Shown here: positions 34,500 to 45,343 of the stretch, one piece after another
Numbering within the stretch: the stretch's first letter is position 1
How the letters are laid out: each line of letters begins with the position of its first letter
From: Lysobacteraceae bacterium
GTDB lineage: Bacteria > Pseudomonadota > Gammaproteobacteria > Xanthomonadales > Xanthomonadaceae
Direction: 5' to 3'
Length of the DNA stretch: 64,000 nucleotides
Assembly (NCBI GenBank): GCA_004297225.1
Contig: SCUI01000008.1
Span: 1-64,000, forward strand
Program-made: the position numbers and the translations under genes
Notes under the pieces: generated by a model
Database searches by the model: none
What the model was told of the DNA's origin: nothing
Seen by the model: the letters and a program-made list of their open reading frames with translations, nothing else

Positions 34500-34985
34500 T
34501 TACCGGCCGCGCATCGGCTTCAGTTCGTCGCTGGTGAGGTAACCGTCGCGGTCGGCGTCCAGCCATGCGAAGCGGTCGGCCAGGCGCGGCATCTTCCCGT
34601 CCACTTCGGCCTTGCTCAGCTTGCCGTCCTTGTCGAGGTCGGCCTCGGCGAAACGCTGCGCACGCCGCTCACCGCGCTGTTCCTTGCGATCGGCACGATG
34701 GCTGTCGCGCCAGGCCTGCAGCTCGGTGCGCACGAGGTAGCCATCGCCGTTGGCGTCGATGGCGTCGAACTGGCTCGACAGCCGCTGCGCGCGGCGGTCG
34801 TCGCCGGCGAGTTCGGCGCGGGCGATGCGTCCGTCCTTGTCGGCGTCGAGCTGGACGATGCCCTGGCCGTGGTGGCCGCGGGCGTGGTCGCGCTTGCCGT
34901 CGTGGCCATGCCCGGCCTGGGCAAGGGCGACGGCGGAGGCGCCGGTGGCGGCCAGCGCGAGGGTGAGCAGGACGATGCGGTTCAT
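34500..34985 (-). CDS. secreted EF-hand calcium-binding protein
   Basis: The product (161 residues) has a cleavable signal peptide (about 1-22, ending AVALAQA) and then four EF-hand loops of the DxDxDG type: [36 protein letters not shown] and [12 protein letters not shown]. Two EF-hand pairs would bind calcium in the periplasm or outside. A His/Asp-rich stretch ([14 protein letters not shown]) follows the signal. ATG at 34985 has GGAG 6 bases upstream. Its role, whether calcium buffering or sensing, is not predictable. It is divergent from bpt. Confidence 0.9.
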   Translation of the reverse strand: MNRIVLLTLALAATGASAVALAQAGHGHDGKRDHARGHHGQGIVQLDADKDGRIARAELAGDDRRAQRLSSQFDAIDANGDGYLVRTELQAWRDSHRADRKEQRGERRAQRFAEADLDKDGKLSKAEVDGKMPRLADRFAWLDADRDGYLTSDELKPMRGR

Positions 34986-35120
34986 GGTGGCTCCTGTGTC
35001 GATGCCCGGCGGCACGCTGCCACCGATGCCACCATCAACGCCGGGATCGCGGCGGCGTTGACCGCGGACGGTCCGCATTCAGTGGACGGACAGGCACGCG
35101 GCGGGCGCTATGCTGCACCC

Positions 35121-35858
35121 ATGGGCAACTCTCCGGTCCGCGACGACGACGGCGCCACCGGCCTGCGGGTGTTCCACACCGGCGAGCATCCGTGTGGCTA
35201 CTGGCCAGAACGCCACGCCCGCGACCTGGTGCTCGACCCTCGCGACGAGCGCCTGGCGCAGCGCTACCCGCTGGCGCTGGAGTGGGGCTTCCGCCGCTCC
35301 GGCGACATCGTCTACAGGCCGCACTGCCGCGGGTGCCAGGCCTGCGTCGCGGTGCGCATCCCGGTGGCTGCGTTCCGCCCGGACCGCAGCCAGCGCCGCT
35401 GCCTGGCCCGTAACCGCGACGTGGACGCGCGCATCGTCCCGGCCGAACGCAGCGAGGAGCAGTTCGCGCTGTACCGGCGCTACCTGAAGGCGCGCCACCC
35501 CGGCGGCGGCATGGACGACCACGGCAGTTTCGAGTTCGACCAGTTCCTGGTCGGCAGCTGGTCGCAGGGGCGGTTCCTGGAATTGCGCGAGCACGGCAGC
35601 CATCGATTGCTCGGGGTCGCGGTGACCGACCTCGCCGGCACGCGGGCGCTGTCGGCGGTGTACACGTTCTTCGACCCGGACGAAGCCGCGCGCGGACTCG
35701 GCACGCTCGCGATCCTCAAGCAGCTGGAGTGGGCCGCGCGCGACGGGCGCACGCACCTGTACCTGGGCTACTGGATCGCCGGCCACCGCAAGATGGATTA
35801 CAAGCGGCGATTCCGGCCGCTGGAAGCGTTCGACGGGAGGAGCTGGAAGGCCCTGTGA
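35121..35858 (+). CDS. bpt: arginyl/leucyl-tRNA--protein transferase (Bpt type)
   Basis: The product (245 residues) resembles bacterial aspartate/glutamate leucyltransferase Bpt, related to eukaryotic ATE1. The Cys-rich N-terminal motif [17 protein letters not shown] with [17 protein letters not shown], and the C-terminal block [26 protein letters not shown] and [22 protein letters not shown], are typical. It adds a Leu (or Arg) to N-terminal Asp or Glu so that the protein enters the N-degron pathway with ClpS. ATG at 35121 gives the family's usual length. It is convergent with the small hypothetical gene, 2 bases apart. Confidence 0.92.
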   Translation: MGNSPVRDDDGATGLRVFHTGEHPCGYWPERHARDLVLDPRDERLAQRYPLALEWGFRRSGDIVYRPHCRGCQACVAVRIPVAAFRPDRSQRRCLARNRDVDARIVPAERSEEQFALYRRYLKARHPGGGMDDHGSFEFDQFLVGSWSQGRFLELREHGSHRLLGVAVTDLAGTRALSAVYTFFDPDEAARGLGTLAILKQLEWAARDGRTHLYLGYWIAGHRKMDYKRRFRPLEAFDGRSWKAL

Positions 35859-35860
35859 CG

Positions 35861-36262
35861 CTACAGGTCGTCGTCGGGCGCGGGAGCCTTGGGGCTGTCG
35901 GGCGGCAGCGCACCGCCGTCGGGAATCGCCCCCGGCGGTGCATGCGCGGGTTCGGCGGTCGGACCGGCCGCGGGCAGCGTTGCCGCCTGCAGCCGCGGGC
36001 CGAAGCCGAAGTCGCCATCGCTCTGGCTGGACACGATCATCCGCACCATGCTGCCCGGCACCATCAGCTCCAGCTGCACGCTGCGGCCCTCGGTGGTCAC
36101 GCCTTCCAGCGTCATCTCGATCAGCGCGCCACCGGTGTCGATTTCCTGGCAGACCAGGTGCGGGCCGGCGGGACTGTCCTGCAGGTAGGGCTTGATCGCA
36201 TCGCCCAGCGCCTCGAGCGCCTGCGGGAAAAAGAACACCGCGTAGCCGTTCTTGCCGTTCAT
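35861..36262 (-). CDS. conserved hypothetical protein
   Basis: The product (133 residues) has a compact N-terminal domain (about 1-92: NGYAVFFFPQALEALGDAIKPYL, then VCQEIDTGGALIEMTLEG and VQLELMVPGSMVRMIVS) and a disordered Pro/Ala/Asp-rich tail. There is no signal peptide or membrane segment. It looks like a small alpha/beta protein known from xanthomonads, but I cannot name a family. It lies 50 bases downstream of purT on the same strand and may be read with it. Confidence 0.65.
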   Translation of the reverse strand: MNGKNGYAVFFFPQALEALGDAIKPYLQDSPAGPHLVCQEIDTGGALIEMTLEGVTTEGRSVQLELMVPGSMVRMIVSSQSDGDFGFGPRLQAATLPAAGPTAEPAHAPPGAIPDGGALPPDSPKAPAPDDDL

Positions 36263-36312
36263 TCGCTTCGTCCGTGCCTCGTTCGAACCGGTATCCGGGG
36301 AGTTTGCCGCAT

Positions 36313-37494
36313 TCAGGCGAGGCGCAGCGTGAGCGCCGCGGCGGCGTCGCGGGCGATCGCGCGCGCCGCATCGGTGTCCTCGCCACGCGCCAGGGTCACG
36401 CCGACGCGGCGATGTCCGGCCACGCGCGGCTTGCCGAACAGGCGCAGCGCCGTGTCCGGATGCGCAAGCGCGGCGCCGACGTGGTCGAACACCGGCACGC
36501 CGTGGCCTTCAGCCAGCACCGCGCAGGACGCGGACGGGCCGAGCTGGCGGATGACGGGGATCGGCAGGCCGAGGATCGCGCGCGCATGCAGCGCGAATTC
36601 GGACAGGTCCTGCGACACCAGCGTCACCAGTCCGGTGTCGTGCGGCCGCGGCGAGACTTCCGAGAACCAGACCTGGTCGCCCTTGACGAAGAACTCCATG
36701 CCGAACACGCCACGTCCGCCGAGCGCCGCCGAGACCTTGCCGGCCATCTCCTGCGCCAGGGCCAGCGCGCGCGGTGCCATCGGTTGCGGTTGCCAGCTCT
36801 CGCGGTAGTCGCCGTCGCGCTGCAGGTGGCCGATCGGTTCGCAGAAGCTCGTGCCGCCGACGTGGCGCACCGTCAGCAGGGTGATCTCGTAGTCGAAGTC
36901 GACGAACCCCTCGACGATGGCGCGGCCGGCACCGGCGCGGCCGCCGGTCTGCGCGTAGTCCCAGGCCGCCTGCATCTCTTCCCGGCTGCGCACCAGGCTC
37001 TGGCCGTGGCCGGAGGACGACATCACCGGCTTGACCACCACGGGCAGGCCGAGCGCGTCGACCGCCTCGCGGTATTCCTCCACCGTGTCGACGAAGCGGA
37101 ATGGCGAGACCGGGATGCCGAGTTCTTCCGCCGCCAGCCGGCGGATGCCCTCGCGGTCCATGGTCAGGCGCGCCGCGCGCGCGGTCGGGATCACGGTCAG
37201 TCCCTCGGCTTCCATCGCCACCAGCGTGGGCGTGTGGATGGCCTCGATCTCCGGCACCACCAGGTGGGGTCGCTCCCGTTCGATCACCGCGCGCACCGCG
37301 GCGCCGTCGAGCATGTCGACCACGTGGCTGCGGTGCGCGACCTGCATCGCCGGTGCATCGGCGTAGCGGTCCACGGCGATGACCTCGACGCCGAAACGCT
37401 GCAGCTCGATGGTCACTTCCTTGCCCAGTTCGCCGGAACCGAGCAGCAACACGCGGGTCGCGTGCGGGGTGAGGGGCGTTCCGATCGTGGGCAT
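36313..37494 (-). CDS. purT: formate-dependent phosphoribosylglycinamide formyltransferase
   Basis: The product (393 residues) is an ATP-grasp enzyme. It has an N-terminal [13 protein letters not shown] nucleotide/substrate fold, a [16 protein letters not shown] P-loop segment, [15 protein letters not shown], and the metal-binding [27 protein letters not shown] near the C-terminal third. PurT makes formyl-GAR from GAR, formate and ATP in de novo purine synthesis, an alternative to folate-dependent PurN. ATG at 37494 starts the protein; a GTG two codons upstream is unlikely. It is divergent from the lipoprotein gene, 27 bases away. Confidence 0.96.
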   Translation of the reverse strand: MPTIGTPLTPHATRVLLLGSGELGKEVTIELQRFGVEVIAVDRYADAPAMQVAHRSHVVDMLDGAAVRAVIERERPHLVVPEIEAIHTPTLVAMEAEGLTVIPTARAARLTMDREGIRRLAAEELGIPVSPFRFVDTVEEYREAVDALGLPVVVKPVMSSSGHGQSLVRSREEMQAAWDYAQTGGRAGAGRAIVEGFVDFDYEITLLTVRHVGGTSFCEPIGHLQRDGDYRESWQPQPMAPRALALAQEMAGKVSAALGGRGVFGMEFFVKGDQVWFSEVSPRPHDTGLVTLVSQDLSEFALHARAILGLPIPVIRQLGPSASCAVLAEGHGVPVFDHVGAALAHPDTALRLFGKPRVAGHRRVGVTLARGEDTDAARAIARDAAAALTLRLA

Positions 37495-37521
37495 CGGCAC
37501 AGTCTATGCGATGCTTGCGCC

Positions 37522-38433
37522 ATGGCATGGCGTCCTGCCCCCGCGATCGTCGTCGTCGCCCTGCTGCTGGGAGCGCTGGCCGCCTGCGACACGCCACCCC
37601 CCTTCGTGCAGTTGTCCGGCCTGGTGCTGGACGCGCGGCTGCAGGAAATCAGCGGCATCGCCGCCTCGCGGCGGCATCCGGACACGGTGTGGATGGTCAA
37701 CGACGGCGGCAGTGCACCCGAACTGCACGCGGTCAGCCGCCGCGGCAGCCGCATCGCGAGCTTGCGCCTGGAAGGCGTGGACAACACCGACTGGGAGGAC
37801 CTGGCCGCGTTCGAGCTCGACGGGCGCAGCTACCTGCTGGTCGCCGACACCGGCGACAACGGCGGCCTGCGCAAGACCCTGCAGCTGCACGTGGTTGCCG
37901 AGCCCATGCAACTGGCCGACGCGACGATCGCACCCGCATGGTCGATCGTGTTCCGTTGGCCGGACGGCCCACGCGACTGCGAAGCGGTCGCGGTCGACGC
38001 CATCCACGGCGAAGTCTTGCTGGTGTCGAAGAAGCGACAGCCTCCGGAACTGTTCTCGTTGCCGTTGCGCCCGCAAGGCCACGAACCGCTGGTGGCGAAA
38101 CCGCTGGGCACGCTGCATGGCGTGCCGCAGGGCGACGCCGACGAGGTCCGGGCCAACCCGGAGCTGGCGCGGATCCGCAGCCAGGTGACCGCGGCGGACA
38201 TTGCACCGGACCGCCACGCGATGGCGGTCCTGACCTACCGCGACGTGCTGGTCTATCCGCGCCGGGGCCGGGAGAACTGGGCGAAGGCGCTCGCGCGCAA
38301 GCCCGAGGTCCACCCCCTCCCCTGGCTGCCCCAGGCCGAGGCCCTGGCCTGGAGCGCGGACGGGCAGGCCCTTTACGCCACCGGGGAGATCAGCCCCTCG
38401 CCGCTGCTTTATTTGAATCCGCGCCGCGATTGA
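37522..38433 (+). CDS. lipoprotein with beta-propeller-like fold
   Basis: The product (303 residues) begins with a lipoprotein signal (VVVALLLGALAACDTPP, lipobox LAAC). The mature part has propeller-like segments: ISGIAASRRHPDTVWMVNDGG, WEDLAAFELDGRSYLLVADTGDN, DCEAVAVDAIHGEVLLVSKKR and AEALAWSADGQALYATGE. This pattern of repeated DG/DxxG blades resembles SMP-30/PE-PGRS-like beta-propellers, but no catalytic set is evident. I assign only an envelope-anchored propeller protein. There is little room for a promoter between it and purT. Confidence 0.7.
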   Translation: MAWRPAPAIVVVALLLGALAACDTPPPFVQLSGLVLDARLQEISGIAASRRHPDTVWMVNDGGSAPELHAVSRRGSRIASLRLEGVDNTDWEDLAAFELDGRSYLLVADTGDNGGLRKTLQLHVVAEPMQLADATIAPAWSIVFRWPDGPRDCEAVAVDAIHGEVLLVSKKRQPPELFSLPLRPQGHEPLVAKPLGTLHGVPQGDADEVRANPELARIRSQVTAADIAPDRHAMAVLTYRDVLVYPRRGRENWAKALARKPEVHPLPWLPQAEALAWSADGQALYATGEISPSPLLYLNPRRD

Positions 38434-38501
38434 GCCGGATGCGATCGCCTTCAGCGCGTCGCAACGCGGGAGGAGCCACGCATGGCAGGCAATTTTCCTT
38501 C

Positions 38502-38530
38502 TTGCATTGGTGATATCACTCTGATATCAA
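38502..38530 (+). promoter_or_regulatory. promoter overlapping a tandem TGATATCA operator
   Basis: A -35-like TTGCAT (38502-38507) and a -10-like TATCAA (38525-38530) are 17 bases apart. Between and across them lie two copies of the perfect 8-base palindrome TGATATCA (38511-38518 and 38522-38529), centred 11 bases apart, that is one helical turn. Such spacing fits binding of a ribbon-helix-helix repressor, and the second gene of the operon encodes one. A repressor here would block RNA polymerase directly. Binding is inference. Confidence 0.6.
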
Positions 38531-38569
38531 TATCTCCACGGCCAGCCCGGCCGTCCCGTGAGAGCAGCC

Positions 38570-39439
38570 ATGAAAGAGAATCCGACCCGCTCCCTGCCCG
38601 GCATCCCGGTGCTGCTGGGCCTCCTCGTCGTCGACGCGCTGTGCGCCTGGGCGTTCATCGACGCCGCCGCCAACCCGCCGCCGTCGGTGGCCGTGCTCGT
38701 GGCCGCGGTGGTCGTCGCGCTGCTTGCCACCTTCTGCCTGTTCGGGCTGTACATGGTCGAGCCCAACCAGTCGGCGGTGCTGAGCCTGTTCGGCAAATAT
38801 GTCGGCACGGCCAAGGAGAACGGGCTGCGCTGGAACAATCCGTTCTTCGGCAAGCGCAAGGTGTCCATGCGCGTGCGCAACTTCGAAAGCGGCAAGCTCA
38901 AGGTCAACGAACTCGACGGCAGCCCGATCGAGATCGCCGCGGTGATCGTCTGGCAGGTCGTGGACTCGGCCGAGGCGGTCTACAACGTCGACGACTACGA
39001 GAGCTTCGTCCACATCCAGTCCGAATCCGCGCTGCGGACGATGGCCACCAGCTATCCGTACGACCAGCACGAGGACGGCCAGGTGGCGCTGCGCAGCCAC
39101 GCCGCCGAGATCAGCGCCCACCTGCGCGAGGAACTCTCCGAACGCCTCGCCGACGCCGGCGTGCAGGTGCTGGATGCGCGCATCAGCCATCTTGCCTACG
39201 CCCCGGAAATCGCCCAGGCGATGCTGCAGCGGCAGCAGGCGAACGCGATCATCGCCGCGCGCACGCGGATCGTCGCCGGCGCGGTCGGCATGGTCGAGAT
39301 GGCTCTGGCGGACCTGCAGAAGAACGGCGTGGTGCAGCTGGACGAGGAGCGCAAGGCGCAGATGGTCAGCAACCTGCTGGTGGTGCTGTGCGGCGAGCGC
39401 GCCACCCAGCCGATCGTCAACGCAGGGACGCTGTACTGA
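38570..39439 (+). CDS. SPFH (band 7/stomatin-like) membrane protein
   Basis: The product (289 residues) has two N-terminal membrane segments (about 12-33 and 41-65). The SPFH domain follows, beginning [19 protein letters not shown], then [76 protein letters not shown] and a C-terminal helix. SPFH proteins oligomerise at membranes and organise lipid or protein domains. ATG at 38570 is preferred over a GTG at 38558, since a GAGAG sequence precedes it. The gene lies behind the operator at 38511-38529 and 3 bases before the RHH gene. Confidence 0.88.
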   Translation: MKENPTRSLPGIPVLLGLLVVDALCAWAFIDAAANPPPSVAVLVAAVVVALLATFCLFGLYMVEPNQSAVLSLFGKYVGTAKENGLRWNNPFFGKRKVSMRVRNFESGKLKVNELDGSPIEIAAVIVWQVVDSAEAVYNVDDYESFVHIQSESALRTMATSYPYDQHEDGQVALRSHAAEISAHLREELSERLADAGVQVLDARISHLAYAPEIAQAMLQRQQANAIIAARTRIVAGAVGMVEMALADLQKNGVVQLDEERKAQMVSNLLVVLCGERATQPIVNAGTLY

Positions 39440-39442
39440 GCC

Positions 39443-39625
39443 ATGGCCGAGAAGAAGGCCTATCCGCTGCGCATCAACGCCGAGGTCCTGGCGGCGGCGC
39501 AGCGCTGGGCCGACGACGAGCTGCGCAGCCTCAACGCACAGATCGAGTACGTGTTGCGCGACGCGCTGCGCAAGGCCGGGCGGCTGAAACCGCCCGGCGA
39601 ACCGGCGGATGCCGACGAATCCTGA
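39443..39625 (+). CDS. Arc-type ribbon-helix-helix DNA-binding protein
   Basis: The 60-residue product shows the RHH pattern: a short strand ([13 protein letters not shown]), helix 1 ([14 protein letters not shown]), then [18 protein letters not shown] as helix 2. The strand would enter the major groove as a dimer. It is very likely the repressor acting at the tandem TGATATCA sites upstream of the operon. The SPFH-plus-small-RHH pairing occurs in other genomes to my knowledge. The role in the cell is unknown, but autoregulation is a reasonable inference. Confidence 0.8.
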   Translation: MAEKKAYPLRINAEVLAAAQRWADDELRSLNAQIEYVLRDALRKAGRLKPPGEPADADES

Positions 39626-39645
39626 TGCTGCCCGAAGGAACCACC

Positions 39646-40983
39646 ATGAATGCATTGAAGCAATCGCTGCTCATCTTCGCCTTCGCCGCCACGCTGGCGT
39701 TCCCGCTGTTCGCGCGGGCGCAGGACGCGGTGGATCCGGCATCGATCGCGGCCGCGCTGCTGGACGAACTGGACGCACGCGACTACACGGCGGCGGCGGC
39801 CCGGTTCACGCCGGAGATGGCCGCGGCGGTGCCCGCCGACAAGCTGGCCGCGGTGTGGGAATCGCTGCCGTCGCAGGCGGGGGTGGCGACCGGCCGTGGC
39901 GAGCCGCAGGTCGCGGTGGCCGGCGACACCGCAATCGTCACCATTCCCCTGCATTACGCCGGGGCCGAACTGGTCGCCAAGGTGGCGGTGGATGCGCAGG
40001 GCAAGGTTCCGGGCTTCGTGATCCAGCCTGCCGCGGCGCCGACCGCGGCCGCACCAGCGAGCGACGCCGGTTTCAGCGAGCACGAACTTGCGGTCGGTGA
40101 GGGCAGCACGGCGCTGCCGGCGACGCTGGCACTGCCCGAAGGCTCCGGCCCGTTCCCGGCGGTGGTGCTGGTGCACGGTTCCGGCCCCCACGATCGCGAC
40201 GAAAGCATCGGCCCCAACCGCCCGTTCCTCGACATCGCCCGGGGCCTGGCCGCGCAGGGCGTGGCGGTGCTGCGCTACGAGAAGCGGAGCAAGGCGCATC
40301 CGGGTGCCTACGCCGCCCCTGGTTCGCTGACCATCGACAGCGAGACCACCGACGACGCGGTCGCCGCCCTGCGCACGCTGGCGGCGCAACCGCGGGTGGA
40401 TGCCACTCGCCTGTTCCTGTTCGGTCACAGCCAGGGCGCGATGATGGCGCCGCGCATCGCCGCGCGCTCGATCGACGCCGGCGTGCCCGTGGCCGGGCTG
40501 GTGCTGTTGGCCGCGCCCTCGCGCAAGCTGATGGACATCGTGGTCGAACAGAACCGGCGGCTCGCGGTGCTCGACGACGCCCATACCAGCGACGCCGAGC
40601 GCGCAGCGATCGAGACGTTGATCGCACAGGTGCGCGCGATCCGGGCGGGCGAGGAGCAGCCGGTTGCCGGACTGCCCTTGAACCTGCCCGCGGCGTACTG
40701 GCGCAGCACCGACACCGTGGATCCGGTGCACGAAGCGCAGGTGGTCGACCTGCCGATGCTCGTGCTCCAGGGCGCGCGCGACATACAGGTGGTGGACGCC
40801 GACTGGCAGGGCTGGAAGGCAGGCTTCCACGACGACGCCGAGGTCGAGTTCAAGCTCTACCCCGCGCTCAATCACCTGGGCATCACCGGCGAAGGCGACG
40901 GCAATCTTGCCGAGTACGCGGTTCCGGGCCACGTCGACGCGGGGCTGGTCGCCGACGTCGCACGCTGGGTCCGGGATCGCTGA
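39646..40983 (+). CDS. secreted alpha/beta-hydrolase with DUF3887-like N-terminal domain
   Basis: The product (445 residues) has a signal peptide (about 1-26, ALKQSLLIFAFAATLAFPLFARAQ) and an N-terminal small domain (about 28-125: AALLDELDARDYTAAAARFTPEM). An alpha/beta-hydrolase domain contains the VLVHGSGPHDRDESIG loop, the nucleophile elbow LFGHSQGAMMAP (G-x-S-x-G), an Asp in LVLQGARDIQV and a His in ALNHLGI. It is exported and may hydrolyse peptides or esters; the substrate is unknown. AAGGA precedes the ATG at 39646. It belongs to the same transcription unit as the SPFH and RHH genes. Confidence 0.8.
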   Translation: MNALKQSLLIFAFAATLAFPLFARAQDAVDPASIAAALLDELDARDYTAAAARFTPEMAAAVPADKLAAVWESLPSQAGVATGRGEPQVAVAGDTAIVTIPLHYAGAELVAKVAVDAQGKVPGFVIQPAAAPTAAAPASDAGFSEHELAVGEGSTALPATLALPEGSGPFPAVVLVHGSGPHDRDESIGPNRPFLDIARGLAAQGVAVLRYEKRSKAHPGAYAAPGSLTIDSETTDDAVAALRTLAAQPRVDATRLFLFGHSQGAMMAPRIAARSIDAGVPVAGLVLLAAPSRKLMDIVVEQNRRLAVLDDAHTSDAERAAIETLIAQVRAIRAGEEQPVAGLPLNLPAAYWRSTDTVDPVHEAQVVDLPMLVLQGARDIQVVDADWQGWKAGFHDDAEVEFKLYPALNHLGITGEGDGNLAEYAVPGHVDAGLVADVARWVRDR

Positions 40984-40984
40984 C

Positions 40985-41602
40985 ATGGCGCAGCCCACGG
41001 TGCGTGGCGACGATCCACGATTCCAGCTCGAACCGGCGTCGGCGCGCGCGCAGTGGTTGCTGTTCGCGCTGGTGGTGGTGCTGCCGATGGTGCTGGTGCA
41101 GGTGCTGCCGGGAGCCAGTCGCGACGCCGCGCGCCCATTGGCCGCATTGGCGAAAGGAGACGCGGCGCTGGTGAAGTTGTATGCCGCGCTGGTGGTGCTG
41201 GCCGTGCTCGGCGGCATCTTCGTGCTGCTGTGGCTGATGATGCGGCGCCATCGCCTGGCCATGGACGAGGCCGGCCTGGCGGTCACCACGAGTTTCTACA
41301 AGCGCCGGCTGCTTTGGCCCGAACTGCGCCTGGACGACGCCCGCGTGGTTTCGCTGGGCGAGCACCCCGAACACAGGCCCGCGCTGAAGTCGAACGGCTA
41401 CGCGATGCCTGGCTATCGCAGCGGCTGGTTTCGCACCCGCAAGCCGGCCAAGGCGCTGGTCGCCACCGCCGGCGGCGACCGCGTGCTGTGGGTGCCGACG
41501 ACCCTGGGCTACGACCTGCTCTTGCAGCCCCGCAACCCGCAGGCGACGCTGCAGCGGATGCGCGAGCTGGCCGCGGTGGCGCCGGTGCCGGTCCGCCGCT
41601 AA
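40985..41602 (+). CDS. membrane protein with PH-like domain
   Basis: The product (205 residues) has two membrane helices (about 24-43 and 65-87) and then a domain of the bacterial PH type: HRLAMDEAGLAVTTSFYKRRLLWPELRLDDARVVSL, YAMPGYRSGWFRT, KALVATAGGDRVLWVPTTLGYDLLLQPR. Such proteins are uncharacterised inner-membrane proteins. It starts 1 base after the hydrolase stop and ends 9 bases before the peptidase gene, so it is part of the same operon. Confidence 0.7.
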   Translation: MAQPTVRGDDPRFQLEPASARAQWLLFALVVVLPMVLVQVLPGASRDAARPLAALAKGDAALVKLYAALVVLAVLGGIFVLLWLMMRRHRLAMDEAGLAVTTSFYKRRLLWPELRLDDARVVSLGEHPEHRPALKSNGYAMPGYRSGWFRTRKPAKALVATAGGDRVLWVPTTLGYDLLLQPRNPQATLQRMRELAAVAPVPVRR

Positions 41603-41611
41603 CCTGCCCGG

Positions 41612-42418
41612 ATGCAGCCGCGACACCTGCCGCAGACGCTGTTCAACACCGCGCGCGTCGAGGCCTGGCCGGGCGGCCTGCTGCGTGCGCGCGGCAGCCA
41701 GGATGCGCGCCTGCTCGCCGGCGCCGACCATGTGTTGCGGCGCAAGCGCGACGGCCTGTACCTGGCGGTCGAACGCGGCGGCGAGCTGCTGCCCTTGCGG
41801 CCCGGCTATCGACGCGAGCCCGGTCTCGACGCGGCGATGGCCGCGCTGGCGCGCGCGCGTCGGCAGCGGCGCAGCGGCATCGACGCGGTGCCGACCCTGC
41901 CGCTGGATCGCCTGCACGAGCGGCTCGAAGTGTTGGGCCTGGATGAAACGGAGTACACGGCGCGCACCGGGCTGGCGCTGGTTCCGGAACCCGCCTGGCT
42001 GGTGCTGGCTGGCTTCGATCGCTACCGGCGCCCGACCTGGCTGCACCCGGCCGCCGCGCGCGGCTGGCAACAGCTGCAGTCAGGCGCCTTGCGCGACGGC
42101 GTGATGCTGGAAGCGATCTCCGGTTATCGCAGCCACGACTACCAGCTGGGGATCTTCGAACGCAAGCTGGCACGCGGCCAGTCGGTGGCCGAAATCCTGC
42201 GGGTGAACGCGGCCCCCGGCTTCAGCGAACACCATGGCGGCCGGGCGATGGACATCGGTACTCCCGGGGAGCCGCCTGCGGAAGCCTCGTTCGAGGCGAC
42301 TGCGGCCTTCGCATGGCTGCTGGAGAATGCCGCGGCCCATGGCTTCCGCCTGAGCTACCCGCGCGGCAACCCCCACGGGATCGATTACGAACCGTGGCAT
42401 TGGGCGTTCGCGGGATAA
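41612..42418 (+). CDS. M15 family (VanY-type) D-alanyl-D-alanine carboxypeptidase
   Basis: The product (268 residues) has a C-terminal M15 zinc peptidase domain (about 150-265). It includes LEAISGYRSHDYQLGIFERKL, the zinc motif SEHHGGRAMDIG (S-x-H-x-x-G-x-A-x-D) and the second His in EPWHWAFAG. It trims peptidoglycan stem peptides by removing D-Ala. The first 140 residues are variable with no clear signal peptide, so the export route is unclear. It is the last gene of the SPFH-containing run; parC follows 10 bases on. Confidence 0.88.
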   Translation: MQPRHLPQTLFNTARVEAWPGGLLRARGSQDARLLAGADHVLRRKRDGLYLAVERGGELLPLRPGYRREPGLDAAMAALARARRQRRSGIDAVPTLPLDRLHERLEVLGLDETEYTARTGLALVPEPAWLVLAGFDRYRRPTWLHPAAARGWQQLQSGALRDGVMLEAISGYRSHDYQLGIFERKLARGQSVAEILRVNAAPGFSEHHGGRAMDIGTPGEPPAEASFEATAAFAWLLENAAAHGFRLSYPRGNPHGIDYEPWHWAFAG

Positions 42419-42427
42419 AATCCGCGG

Positions 42428-44671
<2,244 letters not shown>

Positions 44672-44686
44672 CCGTGGAGTAATGCG

Positions 44687-45343
44687 ATGGAACCGGAGTT
44701 CTGGCAGCAACGATGGCGCGAGGGCCGTACCGGCTTCCACCAGGACAAGCCGACGCCGTTGCTGCTCGAGCACTGGCCGTCGCTGGGCGTGCAGCCGGGC
44801 AGCCGGGTGTTCGTGCCGTTGGCGGGGAAGTCGCTGGACATGGCGTGGCTGGCGTCGCACGGATACCGCGTGCTGGGCGTGGAACTGTCGCCGCTGGCGG
44901 TGGAGCAGTTCTTCGCCGGGCTCGCCCTGGAGCCCGCGCAACGCACTTCGCAATACGGAACCCACTTCGAGGCCGGCGGCATCGAGATCATCCTCGGTGA
45001 CGCATTCGGGCTGGACGCGGACCTGCTTGGCGGCTGCGATGCCGTCTACGACCGGGCAGCGCTGATCGCCCTGCCGCCGGAGTTGCGAGCGCGCTATGTC
45101 GGCGAGTTGTATGCGCGCCTGCCCCGGGGCTGCCACGGCCTGCTGATCACCCTGGAATACCCGCAGGACGAAAAGCAGGGACCGCCCTTCAGCGTGCCCG
45201 AAACCGAAGTCATGGAGCGCTACGGCCGGGACTGGCAAGTCCAGGTGCTGGAGCGGCGCGACATCCTGGCGCAGCAGCCAGGGTTCCAGGCCGAAGGAGT
45301 GACGACGCTGGAGACCGTCGTCTACAGGCTTTCGCGCCGCTGA
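44687..45343 (+). CDS. tpm: thiopurine S-methyltransferase
   Basis: The product (218 residues) has the TPMT fold: an opening MEPEFWQQRWREGRTGFHQDKPTPLL, the SAM-binding VFVPLAGKSLDMAWLASHGYRVLGVELS, and YDRAALIALPPELRARYV with a C-terminal strand. Bacterial Tpm methylates thiopurines and also selenium or tellurium oxyanions. The length matches Pseudomonas Tpm. It lies 16 bases after parC. Its final 22 bases overlap the end of the convergent MFS gene. Confidence 0.93.
   Translation: MEPEFWQQRWREGRTGFHQDKPTPLLLEHWPSLGVQPGSRVFVPLAGKSLDMAWLASHGYRVLGVELSPLAVEQFFAGLALEPAQRTSQYGTHFEAGGIEIILGDAFGLDADLLGGCDAVYDRAALIALPPELRARYVGELYARLPRGCHGLLITLEYPQDEKQGPPFSVPETEVMERYGRDWQVQVLERRDILAQQPGFQAEGVTTLETVVYRLSRR

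Noticed and set aside
38468..38560. GGGAGGAG plus ATG at 38482 as a leader peptide gene before the SPFH gene
   Set aside because: The frame has no early stop, runs through the SPFH gene out of frame and merges with the hydrolase frame. There is no protein-like pattern, and the operator and promoter lie inside it.
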